From positions 806,001 through 870,000 of the forward strand of contig NZ_CP025197.1 of NCBI RefSeq assembly GCF_002844395.1: 64,000 nt of DNA, in the 5' to 3' direction. The notes below the pieces were generated by a model. That model searched no databases and was not told where the DNA came from. It saw only the letters and a list, made by a program, of their open reading frames with translations. Every line of letters starts with the position of its first letter. Positions within the stretch are counted from its first letter, which is position 1. The position numbers and the translations under genes were made by a program. This DNA comes from Acetivibrio saccincola (GTDB lineage Bacteria; Bacillota; Clostridia; Acetivibrionales; Acetivibrionaceae). This document shows, one piece after another, positions 1 to 11,778 of the stretch.

Positions 1-244
1 AACAAAACGTACTAATTTGTCACAAGTATTGAGTAAAATGAATTCTTTATAGAAAGAAAGAGTTATATGGTATAATAGACAATAAGTTAGAGGAATTATA
101 AAAGAAAATAAGGCTCAAAATGATGTAAAACACTTTCGTTACTAAGAGACCGTTATTTGAAATAGTTGCACAAATAAAAAATGGGATGCCATCTACTTTT
201 CTTTTTCCTACAATAAATTGACGCTATCTAACCTTGACAATAGT

Positions 245-273
245 TTGACAAGGGAAAAAATAAGTTGTATAAT
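245..273 (+). promoter_or_regulatory. Sigma-A-type promoter of the ATP synthase operon
   Basis: The hexamers TTGACA and TATAAT are separated by exactly 17 bases, which is the housekeeping consensus. The first gene starts about 145 bases downstream. The leader between them has a short hairpin (GTTGG, loop CAGA, CCAAC at 339-352). The first 240 bases of the window are AT-rich and I see no gene there. Confidence 0.8.
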
Positions 274-416
274 CAAATCATGTCAACAAATCGGGGCTAT
301 CTATGTTCTGATGGGTTGTCTGTTTTTATGCCCATATAGTTGGCAGACCAACTAAATAGAGGATAATTTTTTTACAATATATAAAGATGTATTTATAAGA
401 AGGGAGGTACTTTAAG

Positions 417-1265
417 ATAAAAAATAAAAAAGCAGTAGTTATTGTCGTATGGATATGTGTTATATTGGCCTTGTTTGCAGGGGTTTTACTTACAAACAAT
501 CAGGCAGAAAAACACGAAACAGTTAAAGAAATGATGCGGGATGCCGTAATGCATGATGTAAATAAAATAAGTTTTTTTGGAATAAAAGATGTTAATCCGG
601 GACTTATTTCAGCATTTACAGTAACTGCAATTATGCTGACTTTTGCATTAATTGTACGGCTGTTTGCAATTCCTAAATTCAAACGTATTCCCGGCAAATT
701 CCAATTGATTTTGGAAGAAGTGGTTAGATTGTTTGATAATTTTGCAAAAAAGAACAGTCCGCATCGCAATGGGTTTTTGGGAGCCTATATTTTTGGTGCA
801 GGTATGTATATATTTTTTGGAACCCTGTTTGAACTCCTTGGCTTTCAAGGGATTACCACAACTGGGCACTCCATTACCCTTCCGGCACCTCTATCAGACA
901 TAAATGGGGCAATTGCTTTAGGCTTCCTGTCCTATTCAGTGATTTTGTCCGGGGGTATAAGGGCAAATGGCCTGAGAGGACTGGGAACAGCATTAAAAGA
1001 CTTTTCAATGCCTCTTTCTATGAGCTTCCGCCTGTTTGGGTCAATGCTCAGTGGAGTGCTGGTAACCGAGCTGGTTTATTATTATCTGTACCTTAGCTTT
1101 GGTCTACCAATTATAATAGGTGTATTATTCACTTTAGTGCATGCTTTAGTTCAGACATATGTATTGGTTATGCTTACATCCTCTTCCTATGGAGAGGTAT
1201 CAAAACCTAAACAACAAACAAAAAAAGAAATATGCAGGCAAGAGCCTGCTGTTAGGGGGTTATGA
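417..1265 (+). CDS. atpB: F1Fo ATP synthase subunit a, probable ATA start
   Basis: This is the membrane stator subunit that forms the ion half-channels against the c-ring. Several hydrophobic helices are visible. The motif SFRLFGSMLSG carries the essential arginine (the usual Asn after FG is Ser), and VHALVQTYV matches the last conserved helix. A strong GGGAGG at 402-407 lies nine bases before an in-frame ATA. That start gives a basic N-terminus followed by a full first membrane helix. The next usable start, TTG at 465, has no ribosome binding site and falls inside that helix. The stop overlaps the next ATG (ATGA). The family and role are clear; the unusual start codon is inferred. Confidence 0.88.
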   Translation: MKNKKAVVIVVWICVILALFAGVLLTNNQAEKHETVKEMMRDAVMHDVNKISFFGIKDVNPGLISAFTVTAIMLTFALIVRLFAIPKFKRIPGKFQLILEEVVRLFDNFAKKNSPHRNGFLGAYIFGAGMYIFFGTLFELLGFQGITTTGHSITLPAPLSDINGAIALGFLSYSVILSGGIRANGLRGLGTALKDFSMPLSMSFRLFGSMLSGVLVTELVYYYLYLSFGLPIIIGVLFTLVHALVQTYVLVMLTSSSYGEVSKPKQQTKKEICRQEPAVRGL

Positions 1266-1618
1266 CAATTAAAAGATCAGTTTTTCCAAAAAAAATTTTA
1301 TTCTGCATATTGGTATTATTCGTTATTTCTGTTTCTACTATTGCATATGCTGTTCCAGCTGAAGGGCAAGGTGTGGCAGCAGGGGCAGTGGATTCTACAA
1401 GTACAAAAGCAATTTCTGCTGCTGCTACCATAAGTCTTGGGGCTGTAGCCGCAGCAATTGCCATGGGTATTGCAATTGCAAAATCATCAGAAAGTATTGC
1501 CCGTCAGCCTGAGGCAAGAGACAGTATTAGAACCAGTTTACTTTTAGGACTTATATTTATAGAAACGGTTGTTATTTATGCCTTGGTAATTGCCATCATG
1601 ATTATATTTGTATTGTAG
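1262..1618 (+). CDS. atpE: F1Fo ATP synthase subunit c with an N-terminal extension
   Basis: This is the rotor-ring subunit. It has 118 residues against roughly 75-90 for the family. The excess is an N-terminal hydrophobic stretch ending in AYA that looks like a signal peptide, as known for some c subunits. Helix one ends in the conserved loop ESIARQPEA. Helix two carries the ion-binding glutamate in IFIETVVIY. In sodium-dependent rings a glutamine sits in helix one; the aligned residue here is Met (AIAMGIAIAK), which favours proton use even though Thr follows the glutamate. The gene overlaps atpB by four bases and lies directly ahead of atpF. Confidence 0.9.
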   Translation: MTIKRSVFPKKILFCILVLFVISVSTIAYAVPAEGQGVAAGAVDSTSTKAISAAATISLGAVAAAIAMGIAIAKSSESIARQPEARDSIRTSLLLGLIFIETVVIYALVIAIMIIFVL

Positions 1619-1631
1619 GAGGTGGCATAAA

Positions 1632-2111
1632 TTGAAAATTCCTTTAAATATAGATTGGCAGCAAATACTTTTACACTTGTTAAACTTTTTAATATTAACT
1701 TTAGGACTGTATTTGTTGCTATATAGCCCTGTTAAAAAATTCATGGATGAAAGGGCGGGGTATTATAACAAATTAGACAGCGAAGCATTAGAGAAATTAA
1801 AACAAGCCGGTGATTTAAAGGCATCTTACCAAGAACGTTTGGAAGGTATAGAAAAAGAGATTGAAGAAAAAAAGGCATGTGCTGTTAAAGAGGCAAAAGA
1901 AGCAGCTGATAAACTTTTGCAAGAAGCTGAAATCCAGGCTGAAAAACTAATTTCAGATGCCAAAGAAGCAGCACGGCAAGAGCGTGCTAAAATTTTAGAA
2001 GATGCACAGCAGGAGATAGCTGATATGGCAGTTTCTGCTGTAGAAAAATTACTTGCACAATCATCGTCAAGTGTACTTAACCAATTTTTAGATGTTGTAA
2101 AAAAGGAGTGA
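1632..2111 (+). CDS. atpF: F1Fo ATP synthase subunit b
   Basis: This is the peripheral-stalk subunit that anchors F1 to the membrane. It has one N-terminal membrane helix (LLHLLNFLILTLGLYLLLYS), then a long charged coiled coil rich in Glu, Lys and Ala. The TTG start was chosen because AGGAGGTGG sits seven bases upstream; a TTG 24 bases earlier would overlap that site. The stop is one base before the next gene. No separate delta gene follows, so this b subunit must contact the delta-like domain fused to alpha. Confidence 0.9.
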   Translation: MKIPLNIDWQQILLHLLNFLILTLGLYLLLYSPVKKFMDERAGYYNKLDSEALEKLKQAGDLKASYQERLEGIEKEIEEKKACAVKEAKEAADKLLQEAEIQAEKLISDAKEAARQERAKILEDAQQEIADMAVSAVEKLLAQSSSSVLNQFLDVVKKE

Positions 2112-2112
2112 A

Positions 2113-3918
2113 ATGAAAATAAATAACATAATATATAGCAAAGGCGCAAAAATTGAGGCGTTTTTGTACAGTGCTGAAGCTCCAAATGATAGGCAAATGC
2201 AAGAGCTCATCAGTTTTTTGAGAAAAAAATATAATAGTGATGTTACACTCACTTGGGTAGAAGACGTTGAGCTGTCAGATGGTTTCCGTATAGAAGTTGG
2301 AAGGGTGGAGGGTGATGATCCTCACAGTAATTGGAAACTAGACTCTGTATACGACTGGAGTTTAAAGGGCAGATTACAGCAATTAAAGGATGATATAGCC
2401 CAGCTTTCAGCCGGGGGCAGCAATATCATTCCTTTGATGAAAGAAACAATAAAAAACTGGACTCCGAAAGCACTGGAGCAGGAAATAGGAACGGTATTGG
2501 CGGTGGGTGACGGAATTGCTACCATAAGCGGTCTTAACAATGCTGCTTACCGGGAGATTGTGGTTTTCTCCTCCGGTGTTCGGGGGAAGGTTGTGGAACT
2601 TAATCGTGATGTAACCGGCTGTATTCTCTTTGATGAGGATCAAAGTGTTGCTGAAGGCAGCACCGTTAGAAGAACCGGAAGAACTGCAGGAATGCCGGTG
2701 GGAGATGAATTTACCGGTCGTGTGATTAATGCACTGGGAAGTCCTATCGATGGCAAGGGACCAATAAAAGCAGAGGACTATCTCCCAATTGAGTCCCCGG
2801 CTCCTGGCATTATTGACCGTAAGCCCGTTAGCAAGCCTTTAGAGACGGGAATTTTGGCAATTGATTCTTTGTTTCCCATTGGCCATGGGCAGCGTGAACT
2901 TATTATAGGCGACAGACAGACGGGAAAGACCACAATTGCGCTGGATACCATACTCAATCAAAAAGGCAAAAATGTAATTTGTATTTATGTGGCAATTGGT
3001 CAAAAGGCAAGCTCCGTTGCACATACGGTGGATATACTCCGGAAGCATGGTGCCATGGAATATTCAATTGTGGTTAATGCATCTGCAAGTGAGCCTGCGC
3101 CACTTCAGTATATAGCACCCTATGCAGGTTGTACATTGGGTGAATACTTTATGCGTAAGGGGCAGCGGGTGCTTATAGTTTATGATGATTTAACAAAACA
3201 CGCCACTGCGTATCGCTCTCTAAGTCTTTTACTGGAGCGTTCTCCAGGACGTGAAGCCTATCCTGGTGATGTTTTTTACCTTCACTCCCGTTTATTAGAA
3301 CGTTCGGCACAGCTTTCTGATGAAAAGGGAGGGGGCAGTATGACTGCACTGCCTATAGTGGAAACGCAGGCTGGTAATGTTTCGGCTTATATACCAACAA
3401 ATATTATTTCTATTACAGACGGTCAAATATTTTTAGAAAGCGAGTTGTTCTTTTCCGGTCAGCGTCCGGCTGTGAACATTGGTTTGTCTGTTTCCCGTGT
3501 AGGGGGCGATGCACAGACTGAAGCAATGAAGCGTGCTGTAGGAACTCTCCGTTTAGAGCTGGCTCAGTACCATGAGATGGAAGTTTTTATGCAGTTTGCC
3601 AGTGATCTGGATGATACTACAAGGCAGCAGCTGGACTATGGTCACAGCCTTATGCAGGTACTCCGCCAGGAAAAACACCGTCCAATGAAGGAGTATGAGC
3701 AAATTATCATTCTGGTGGCGGCACTAAACCGCATAATGATGGGTGTTCCTCCTGAGAAAATTAGCGGATTTAAGTATGGGCTTTTAAATTACATTGAAAA
3801 AGAGGGATCTCATATAATAAGGAAAATTGAAAATGGCGAGTTTGATGAAAAAGTTAAAGAAGAAATTATAAAAATATCACAGGAATATTTAAATATTTTT
3901 CATGGCGGTGGAAAATAG
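2113..3918 (+). CDS. atpA: ATP synthase delta-like domain fused to subunit alpha
   Basis: The protein has 601 residues, about 100 more than a normal alpha subunit. Residues 1-98 resemble the C-terminal domain of the delta/OSCP subunit (LISFLRKKYNSDVTLTW, later DGFRIEVG and YDWSLKGRLQQL). From about residue 115 it is a standard alpha subunit, with Walker A GDRQTGKTT near 266 and Walker B VLIVYDDLT near 353. The six-helix N-terminal domain of delta, which normally binds the alpha N-termini, is absent, and no atpH lies in the operon. The fusion occupies the place of atpH-atpA. An AAGGAG site precedes the ATG. Alpha identity is certain; delta homology is by motif recognition. Confidence 0.92.
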   Translation: MKINNIIYSKGAKIEAFLYSAEAPNDRQMQELISFLRKKYNSDVTLTWVEDVELSDGFRIEVGRVEGDDPHSNWKLDSVYDWSLKGRLQQLKDDIAQLSAGGSNIIPLMKETIKNWTPKALEQEIGTVLAVGDGIATISGLNNAAYREIVVFSSGVRGKVVELNRDVTGCILFDEDQSVAEGSTVRRTGRTAGMPVGDEFTGRVINALGSPIDGKGPIKAEDYLPIESPAPGIIDRKPVSKPLETGILAIDSLFPIGHGQRELIIGDRQTGKTTIALDTILNQKGKNVICIYVAIGQKASSVAHTVDILRKHGAMEYSIVVNASASEPAPLQYIAPYAGCTLGEYFMRKGQRVLIVYDDLTKHATAYRSLSLLLERSPGREAYPGDVFYLHSRLLERSAQLSDEKGGGSMTALPIVETQAGNVSAYIPTNIISITDGQIFLESELFFSGQRPAVNIGLSVSRVGGDAQTEAMKRAVGTLRLELAQYHEMEVFMQFASDLDDTTRQQLDYGHSLMQVLRQEKHRPMKEYEQIIILVAALNRIMMGVPPEKISGFKYGLLNYIEKEGSHIIRKIENGEFDEKVKEEIIKISQEYLNIFHGGGK

Positions 3919-3932
3919 GCGGTGATAAACAA

Positions 3933-6681
<2,749 letters not shown>

Positions 6682-6714
6682 GATAATTCAAAATAATGAT
6701 GGGAGGTATAAAAA

Positions 6715-7929
6715 ATCGCAAAAATCTATGACTTAAAAATTCGCAACAAAAAAGAAGTAATAAATTACAAAATAAAAATGATTTCGAGAAAAGCTGTAGT
6801 AATGTTAATAGGTCTTTTTCTTTCATCCCTTGGTGTAAGTTTTTCTATAAAAGCAAGGCTTGGTGCAACTCCGGTGGGTGTATGCCCTGCAGTATTCAGT
6901 CCATATTTTGGCATAACAACAGGAACGGGAATGTCAATTTTACTCGGCTTGTTCTTTATAGCGCAAATGGTTATTTTAAAAAAGGAGTTTAGATCTTCTC
7001 ATTTTATGCAGTTAGTCGCCACTGTTGTATACGGTTTCTTTGTGGATTTAACATCCGGCATTATATCCATTTTTCCTGACAGTACATTGTGGACACAGGT
7101 AATTTACTGTGGCTTGGGAACTGTTACCCTTGCCTTGGGTGTATTCACCATGCTTAAAGCTGAATTTATAATGCTTCCTCAAGATGCACTGGTAAAAGTA
7201 ATATCTGTAAGATATAATAAAGAATATGGAAAAGTTAAAATTGTCTTTGACAGTTTATTAACTATAATTGCAGCCACTGGCTCATGGATTTTGTACCGGG
7301 AATTTTTCCAAGTAGGAATTGGTACAGTTGTTGCCGCTATATTTGTTGGGAAAATAATCAGCGGTTTAAGAGAAATTAAAGGATTAAATAATTTACTTGA
7401 CCGGGTAATTAGTAAACCTATACCTGGCCGAGTGGTAAAATATGAGGGGATACAACATATGGATCTTCCAAAAACGATATCTTTATTGTATCGTAAAATG
7501 AATATTGAACTAAATGAAAGGCTTATGAAAATCGGACTTTCCAATGCACAGTCAAGATTATTGAAGCACCTCTATGCTAATGGGGGAATGACACAGGCTG
7601 ACTTATGTAAAGAACTTGGGATGGATAAAAGTACCGTTGCAAAAGCATTGATACCTTTAGAAAAAAATGGTTTTGTATCAAAGACGGTAAATCCTGACGA
7701 TGCCCGCTCTTATTTGGTGACTCTTACTCAGAAAAGTACCAAAATGATTCCAAAAACACTAGAAATTGTTTCAAGTTGGACTAAAGATGTGACATCAGGT
7801 ATGACAGAGGCTGAAAGGGAACTTTTTTATAAATTGCTGCACAAAGTTGCCCAGCGGGCTGTTGTAATTTGTAAGAACGGCAAATACAGAAAAAAATGTA
7901 CTTGCCAGAAAACCTGTGTCTGTCAATAA
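6715..7929 (+). CDS. YitT/YczE-like membrane protein fused to a C-terminal MarR domain
   Basis: The first ~215 residues form a five-to-six helix membrane domain of the YczE/YitT type (LIGLFLSSLGVSFSIKARLG, MLPQDALVKVIS, VGKIISGL). The last ~150 residues are a winged-helix MarR domain (AQSRLLKHLYANGGMTQADL, LGMDKSTVAKAL, NPDDARSYLVTLT). A cysteine-rich tail (KKCTCQKTCVCQ) ends it. GGGAGGT at 6701-6707 lies seven bases before an in-frame ATC at 6715, and the first ATG is 6778. I favour the upstream start but it is uncertain. Membrane and MarR domains normally sit in separate proteins, so this may be a membrane-tethered one-component sensor. The ligand is unknown; the Cys-rich tail hints at metal or redox. 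Confidence 0.75.
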   Translation: MAKIYDLKIRNKKEVINYKIKMISRKAVVMLIGLFLSSLGVSFSIKARLGATPVGVCPAVFSPYFGITTGTGMSILLGLFFIAQMVILKKEFRSSHFMQLVATVVYGFFVDLTSGIISIFPDSTLWTQVIYCGLGTVTLALGVFTMLKAEFIMLPQDALVKVISVRYNKEYGKVKIVFDSLLTIIAATGSWILYREFFQVGIGTVVAAIFVGKIISGLREIKGLNNLLDRVISKPIPGRVVKYEGIQHMDLPKTISLLYRKMNIELNERLMKIGLSNAQSRLLKHLYANGGMTQADLCKELGMDKSTVAKALIPLEKNGFVSKTVNPDDARSYLVTLTQKSTKMIPKTLEIVSSWTKDVTSGMTEAERELFYKLLHKVAQRAVVICKNGKYRKKCTCQKTCVCQ

Positions 7930-7959
7930 TCGGATTGATTTACTGTGTTTATTATTAAT

Positions 7960-8043
7960 ATAGCTGTAATTAGTCCCTTGGTTGCTCTGACTTAAGGGTT
8001 TTGATTGTTATCTGTTTGTTTTTGACATAGCTGTGGTTAGTCC
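7960..8043. repeat. Pair of 17-bp direct repeats upstream of ssb
   Basis: ATAGCTGTAATTAGTCC at 7960 and ATAGCTGTGGTTAGTCC at 8027 match at 15 of 17 positions and start 67 bases apart. They could be binding sites for a regulator of ssb. No dyad symmetry is evident. Confidence 0.4.
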
Positions 8044-8140
8044 TGCCTGTTTATCCTGTCATTTTTTATTTTTTATTGTTTATTTTAGACAGAGGTTATG
8101 TTAAAATAACAGGCAAACATAAACTTTTTAAGGAGTGGTA

Positions 8141-8569
8141 ATGTTGAACAAAGCAATGTTCATTGGAAGGTTAACAGCAGATCCTGAAATGAGGCATACT
8201 ACAACTGGAAAATCTGTATGCAGCTTTAGAATTGCAGTAAAGAGAAGATTCGCAAGAGAAGGTGATGAGCAGCAGGCTGACTTTTTTCCGGTAGTAGCAT
8301 GGGAAAAAACTGCAGAATTTTGTAACAACTATTTTAAAAAGGGTCAACAAGTTGGGATTGTAGGAAGAATTCAAAACAGAACTTGGGACGACCCGGAAGG
8401 CAACAGACGCTACATAACTGAAATAGTGGCAGAAGAAGTGTACTTTGCAGATAGTAAAAGTAGTTCAGGAAGTGGCAATAATATCACTGGTAATGACAAT
8501 TTTGATACTTCAAATGTACAGGATAGCGGAGGCTTTTATCTAGCAGAAGATGACGATCTTCCATTTTAG
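8141..8569 (+). CDS. ssb: Single-stranded DNA-binding protein
   Basis: This is an OB-fold protein that coats single-stranded DNA in replication and repair. The N-terminus (MLNKAMFIGRLTADPEMRHT) and core (DFFPVVAWEKTAEF) are typical. A Ser/Gly/Asn-rich linker leads to the acidic tip DDDLPF, which recruits partner proteins. The ATG at 8141 was chosen over a GTG at 8135 because the GTG overlaps the AAGGAG ribosome binding site. It stands alone, away from rpsF/rpsR, so it may be an accessory copy. Confidence 0.93.
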   Translation: MLNKAMFIGRLTADPEMRHTTTGKSVCSFRIAVKRRFAREGDEQQADFFPVVAWEKTAEFCNNYFKKGQQVGIVGRIQNRTWDDPEGNRRYITEIVAEEVYFADSKSSSGSGNNITGNDNFDTSNVQDSGGFYLAEDDDLPF

Positions 8570-8609
8570 CAACAACTTAAGTTTTATATAAAACCGCTGT
8601 CCAGCCTTT

Positions 8610-8755
8610 TTAGCTCGAGATTGACAAAATAGGATCTACTGCTCTGATAAAAATAATTTCTGCCCCAATAAACTCATTTTCCTGTGCTTCAAGGCTTATT
8701 TCAATATCGTGGGGTCTGATGTAGCTTATGCGGAATTTTATCCCATGTCAATAGA
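8610..8755 (-). pseudogene. Fragment of an ABC-transporter ATPase C-terminus (TOBE-like)
   Basis: The minus strand is open for about 48 codons and reads YIRPHDIEISLEAQENEF, then AEIIFIRAVDP. The RPHDIEI string is typical of the TOBE region of sulfate/molybdate-type ATPases. There is no start codon and the fold is cut at both ends, so this is a remnant. The rest of 8570-9007 holds only AT-rich DNA. Confidence 0.4.
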
Positions 8756-9007
8756 TTTTTTATAAAAATTATAATTTCTATCGGTTTAGTTGAATTAAAT
8801 TTTAAAAAACAGGCTGCTATATATAAGAAATATAGGGGAAATATATCTTGACGGACGGATGAAGCAATAGAAGGGTGAGGAAGCTAGGAATAAAAAAGGT
8901 TTATTTCCTGTAGTATATATGTTAAAATAACAGACAGTGACTTCCATTTTAATGATAGTTTAACTTTAAAAACAATGTAAATGTATTAAGAAAAAGGTAG
9001 ATAAAAA

Positions 9008-9874
9008 ATGAAGGCTGGAAAAAGAAAAATTTTATTCGTTGTAATTTTATTGCTGGCATTTGCTGCAAGGATATATGTTGATAATAATTTATTGGAAATA
9101 TCAAGGTATAAAGTAACATCAAATAAAATCCCGGATTCCTTTGATGGTTTTAAGATACTGCAACTATCAGATTTGCACAGTAAGAGTTTTGGGGACGGAA
9201 ATATTAAACTCATGGAAAAAATTAACGGTGAAAATCCTGATATTGTTGTTATGACAGGTGATATGGTTGATTCAAAAGATACTGATTTTGATGTGTTTAC
9301 TGATTTGGCCGGGGAGATAAGCAAAAACTATGATACTTACTATATTCTGGGTAATCATGAACAAAGCCTAAGTAAGAAAAGACGAAAAATGTTAACAGAC
9401 ACCCTTACTGAATTTGGCGTTAAGGTTCTTGATAATGAAAAAGTTACAATTACAAAAGGCGAGGATAGCATTAATTTGTATGGGCTATGGTTTAATCTTA
9501 GATATTATAAAGATTCAAGCAATGAGTATACAAAGGATGTTTTTTTTGGGGAAGAACAAATTAAGAAAATTTTAGGTAAGCCGAATACTGATTCATATAA
9601 CATTTTATTAACTCATAATCCGCTGTATGCTGATACTTATTCTGACTGGGGAGCGGATTTAACCCTGTCCGGACATATTCACGGAGGTATAATAAGGATA
9701 CCTTTTGCAGGCGGGGTGTTTTCTCCTGAAAAGAAGTTTTTCCCTGAATATGACGGAGGCATGTATCAGGTTGATGACAAAATATTAATTGTAAACAGAG
9801 GATTAGGCAACAGTAATTTTGCACTTAGAATATTCAACCGTCCTGAGATATTGGTAATTACCCTTTGTAATTAA
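9008..9874 (+). CDS. Membrane-anchored calcineurin-like metallophosphoesterase (YkuE/YaeI type)
   Basis: The 288-residue protein has one N-terminal membrane helix after KAGKRK, then a binuclear-metal phosphoesterase domain on the outer face. Metal-ligand motifs appear in order: LQLSDLHS near 55, TGDMVD near 86, GNHE near 115, LLTHNP near 200 and SGHIHGG near 225. Relatives act on lipid headgroups or nucleotides, and the substrate cannot be read from sequence. It has its own promoter region and stands alone. Confidence 0.85.
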   Translation: MKAGKRKILFVVILLLAFAARIYVDNNLLEISRYKVTSNKIPDSFDGFKILQLSDLHSKSFGDGNIKLMEKINGENPDIVVMTGDMVDSKDTDFDVFTDLAGEISKNYDTYYILGNHEQSLSKKRRKMLTDTLTEFGVKVLDNEKVTITKGEDSINLYGLWFNLRYYKDSSNEYTKDVFFGEEQIKKILGKPNTDSYNILLTHNPLYADTYSDWGADLTLSGHIHGGIIRIPFAGGVFSPEKKFFPEYDGGMYQVDDKILIVNRGLGNSNFALRIFNRPEILVITLCN

Positions 9875-9942
9875 AACATCACATGTCCCGGTTCAATTAG
9901 ATTTTATTTCCTGTTTAAATACATCTCATGTCCCGGTTCAAC
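9869..9942. CRISPR. Remnant of a type I-B CRISPR array (two degenerate repeats)
   Basis: ACATCACATGTCCCGGTTCA at 9876 and ACATCTCATGTCCCGGTTCA at 9921 differ by one base. The second, with its flanks (GTTTAAAT before, AC after), makes a 30-base unit. Read on the minus strand it starts GTTGAACC and ends GTATTTAAA, the form of clostridial type I-B repeats. The gap between units is about 15 bases, too short for a spacer, so the array has collapsed. Cas remnants downstream support the call. Confidence 0.6.
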
Positions 9943-10765
9943 CAACATCAAATCTGAAATTAAAAAATGACATAATGTTTCTAGGTCATAATTATACTAT
10001 AATTCAAAATTTTTTTCCAACTGTTTTGCCAAAAAGTCAAAAAAAGTTTTTATAAGCTATAAATACATATGTAGAAGACTTTGTTAATGGGGTTTACTTG
10101 GAAAAAATCCAAGTGTTTAGAGCCTTATTTTTGATTTTATATCTTTTTTTAGAAGCATCATATTTATTAAAAAATATTAAAAAAATAGGTGGGCTCCTGT
10201 TTTTTTCTTGTAGTAAAAGTTAGTATTTAGTAAAAAATTACAGAAAAATAAAATGATAGAGACAATGTAAATGTTTATTCATGAAATTATAATTGGTCAA
10301 TTGTATAAGTAGAGTTTCACATAAAGACTTATTTAAATATATAAATAAATATCAAAAAAATAGAAAAAGAAAGTTTTAATATATAGTATTATCAATTGTA
10401 AATGCACTTAAATAATGTGTTCAGAGATTTAAAAATATGCTTATTGTATTTACAAAAAAACTATATGTGTCAAAATATTAATAAATTTACCAGGCTAAAA
10501 TTTTTTCAATTAAAGTAACCTATGTTAAGATATTTACAATTACGATAGTAGTGTATAAAAATATAATCCCATTGGTTTAGCCGAAGAATGTTAAATGTTC
10601 TAGACATATCTAAAAAAGTAATATAGAATAATAATTGTCAACAAAATAAATACAAATCTTTAAATTTCAAGTGCTATTCTAATTAGATAGTATATGTGTA
10701 GTATGTGTTTTGTAAATATATAATTTTAAGTTAATGATATTATTAATTTTTTAGGGGGTATCAAA
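9943..10765. other. AT-rich non-coding stretch next to the CRISPR remnant
   Basis: Over 800 bases are extremely AT-rich with no plausible gene on either strand. The position, between a CRISPR repeat remnant and a WYL-type regulator start, fits a former leader and array region. No further repeat copies are recognisable. Confidence 0.4.
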
Positions 10766-10915
10766 ATGAGCCAAGTCGGAAATGCATTGAATATGCTTAT
10801 ACTTCTTAAAAGCAGAGGTAAAATGAAAGCAAAAGAATTAGCAGATATTTTAGAGGTCAAAGAGCGCACCATACGTAGATATAAAGAAGATTTAATGTGT
10901 AAATTTTCAAATTAA
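10766..10915 (+). pseudogene. Truncated HTH regulator of the WYL type
   Basis: A GGGGG ribosome binding site precedes an ATG and 49 codons. The product is the N-terminal winged helix of a DeoR/HTH_11-WYL regulator (NALNMLILLKSRGKMKAKEL, LEVKERTIRRYKEDL). Full proteins have about 300 residues including the ligand-binding WYL domain. Here the frame runs into transposon end repeats and stops. WYL regulators often head type I-B cas operons, which fits the cas1/cas2 remnants downstream. Confidence 0.65.
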
Positions 10916-10978
10916 ATTAGATAATATTTTCAAATTATTTTAGGTCAATTTTACCACAAATTAGTGAATATTTTCAAA

Positions 10979-11776
10979 TTAAAATAGGAACGCGATAATC
11001 AAATTTTCAAATTCTTCATCTACATGCTTTTGCTTTATTGAACAAGCATACATAAGGCTTGAGGTTGCAAGGCTGTTAACAAGGCGGGGTACGCCTTTTG
11101 ATGCAGAATAAATAGCTTCAATTGCAGCCTGGGTAAATATATTTTCATGTAAACCGGCAGACTTTAGCCTTGTAAAAATATAGTCTGAAAGTTCCTCAGG
11201 CTTTAACCCCTGCATTACGTATTTTACGGCTATACGCTGCTTTAAAGGTGCATTTACCGCTAACTGTAATTTGTTCCTGATTTGCGATTGCCCCGACAAT
11301 ATTAATATAAAAGGATTTTCAGAGTCCATTTTAAAGTTAAATAAAAGCCTTAATTCTTCAAGTATGCTGTTTGACAGCATCTGTACCTCGTCAAGGATAA
11401 TAACCGGAGTAATTTTTTGATTATAGTACAAAGACATTATTGCTTGTTGTATCTGATGAAACATTGTAACCTTTTTATGTGAAGGCACTTCTCCTAAAGA
11501 TATTAAAAGACCCCGGTAAAAATCCATAACGGTAACTGTTGAGAGAGAAAAATAGCAGGGTTTGTAAAGTCCCGGATTTAACCCGGCTGAAAATTTTCTT
11601 AAGGCGGTGGATTTTCCCATTCCCGGTTCATCGACTAAAAGAAACATTCCCCGGATGTTTTGAATATATTTAAATCTTGAATTTAATTCCTTAATATCTT
11701 CACTTTCATAAACATCAGAAATATCAATTTCTTTTCCAAAAGGATTGTATTTTAGTCCAAAAAACTGTCTGAACAT
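10979..11776 (-). CDS. ExeA/TniB-like AAA ATPase of the transposon
   Basis: The 265-residue protein is a P-loop ATPase of the kind that selects targets or activates DDE transposases (TniB/TnsC/ExeA group). It starts MFRQFFGLKYNPFGKEI, typical of these proteins. Walker A is DEPGMGKST near 48-56, Walker B VIILDEVQ near 124-131, and a sensor-like ILSGQSQ follows. The C-terminal helical lid is present. It starts two bases after the transposase stop and looks intact, unlike its partner. Confidence 0.8.
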   Translation of the reverse strand: MFRQFFGLKYNPFGKEIDISDVYESEDIKELNSRFKYIQNIRGMFLLVDEPGMGKSTALRKFSAGLNPGLYKPCYFSLSTVTVMDFYRGLLISLGEVPSHKKVTMFHQIQQAIMSLYYNQKITPVIILDEVQMLSNSILEELRLLFNFKMDSENPFILILSGQSQIRNKLQLAVNAPLKQRIAVKYVMQGLKPEELSDYIFTRLKSAGLHENIFTQAAIEAIYSASKGVPRLVNSLATSSLMYACSIKQKHVDEEFENLIIAFLF

Positions 11777-11778
11777 AA

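Larger units (their letters stand above)
8097..8933. repeat. Identical 16-bp motif upstream of ssb and of the phosphoesterase gene
   Basis: TATGTTAAAATAACAG occurs exactly at 8097-8112, ahead of ssb, and at 8918-8933, ahead of the metallophosphoesterase. Its core GTTAAAATAAC is a small dyad (GTTA/TAAC). A shared operator or promoter element is possible. Confidence 0.35.

Noticed and set aside
1262-1618. Sodium-dependent ATP synthase
   Set aside because: The helix-one glutamine of sodium-binding c subunits is replaced by Met; Thr after the glutamate alone is not enough.
9869-9942. A functional CRISPR array
   Set aside because: Only two degenerate repeats with a gap too short for a spacer remain, and cas1 is truncated.
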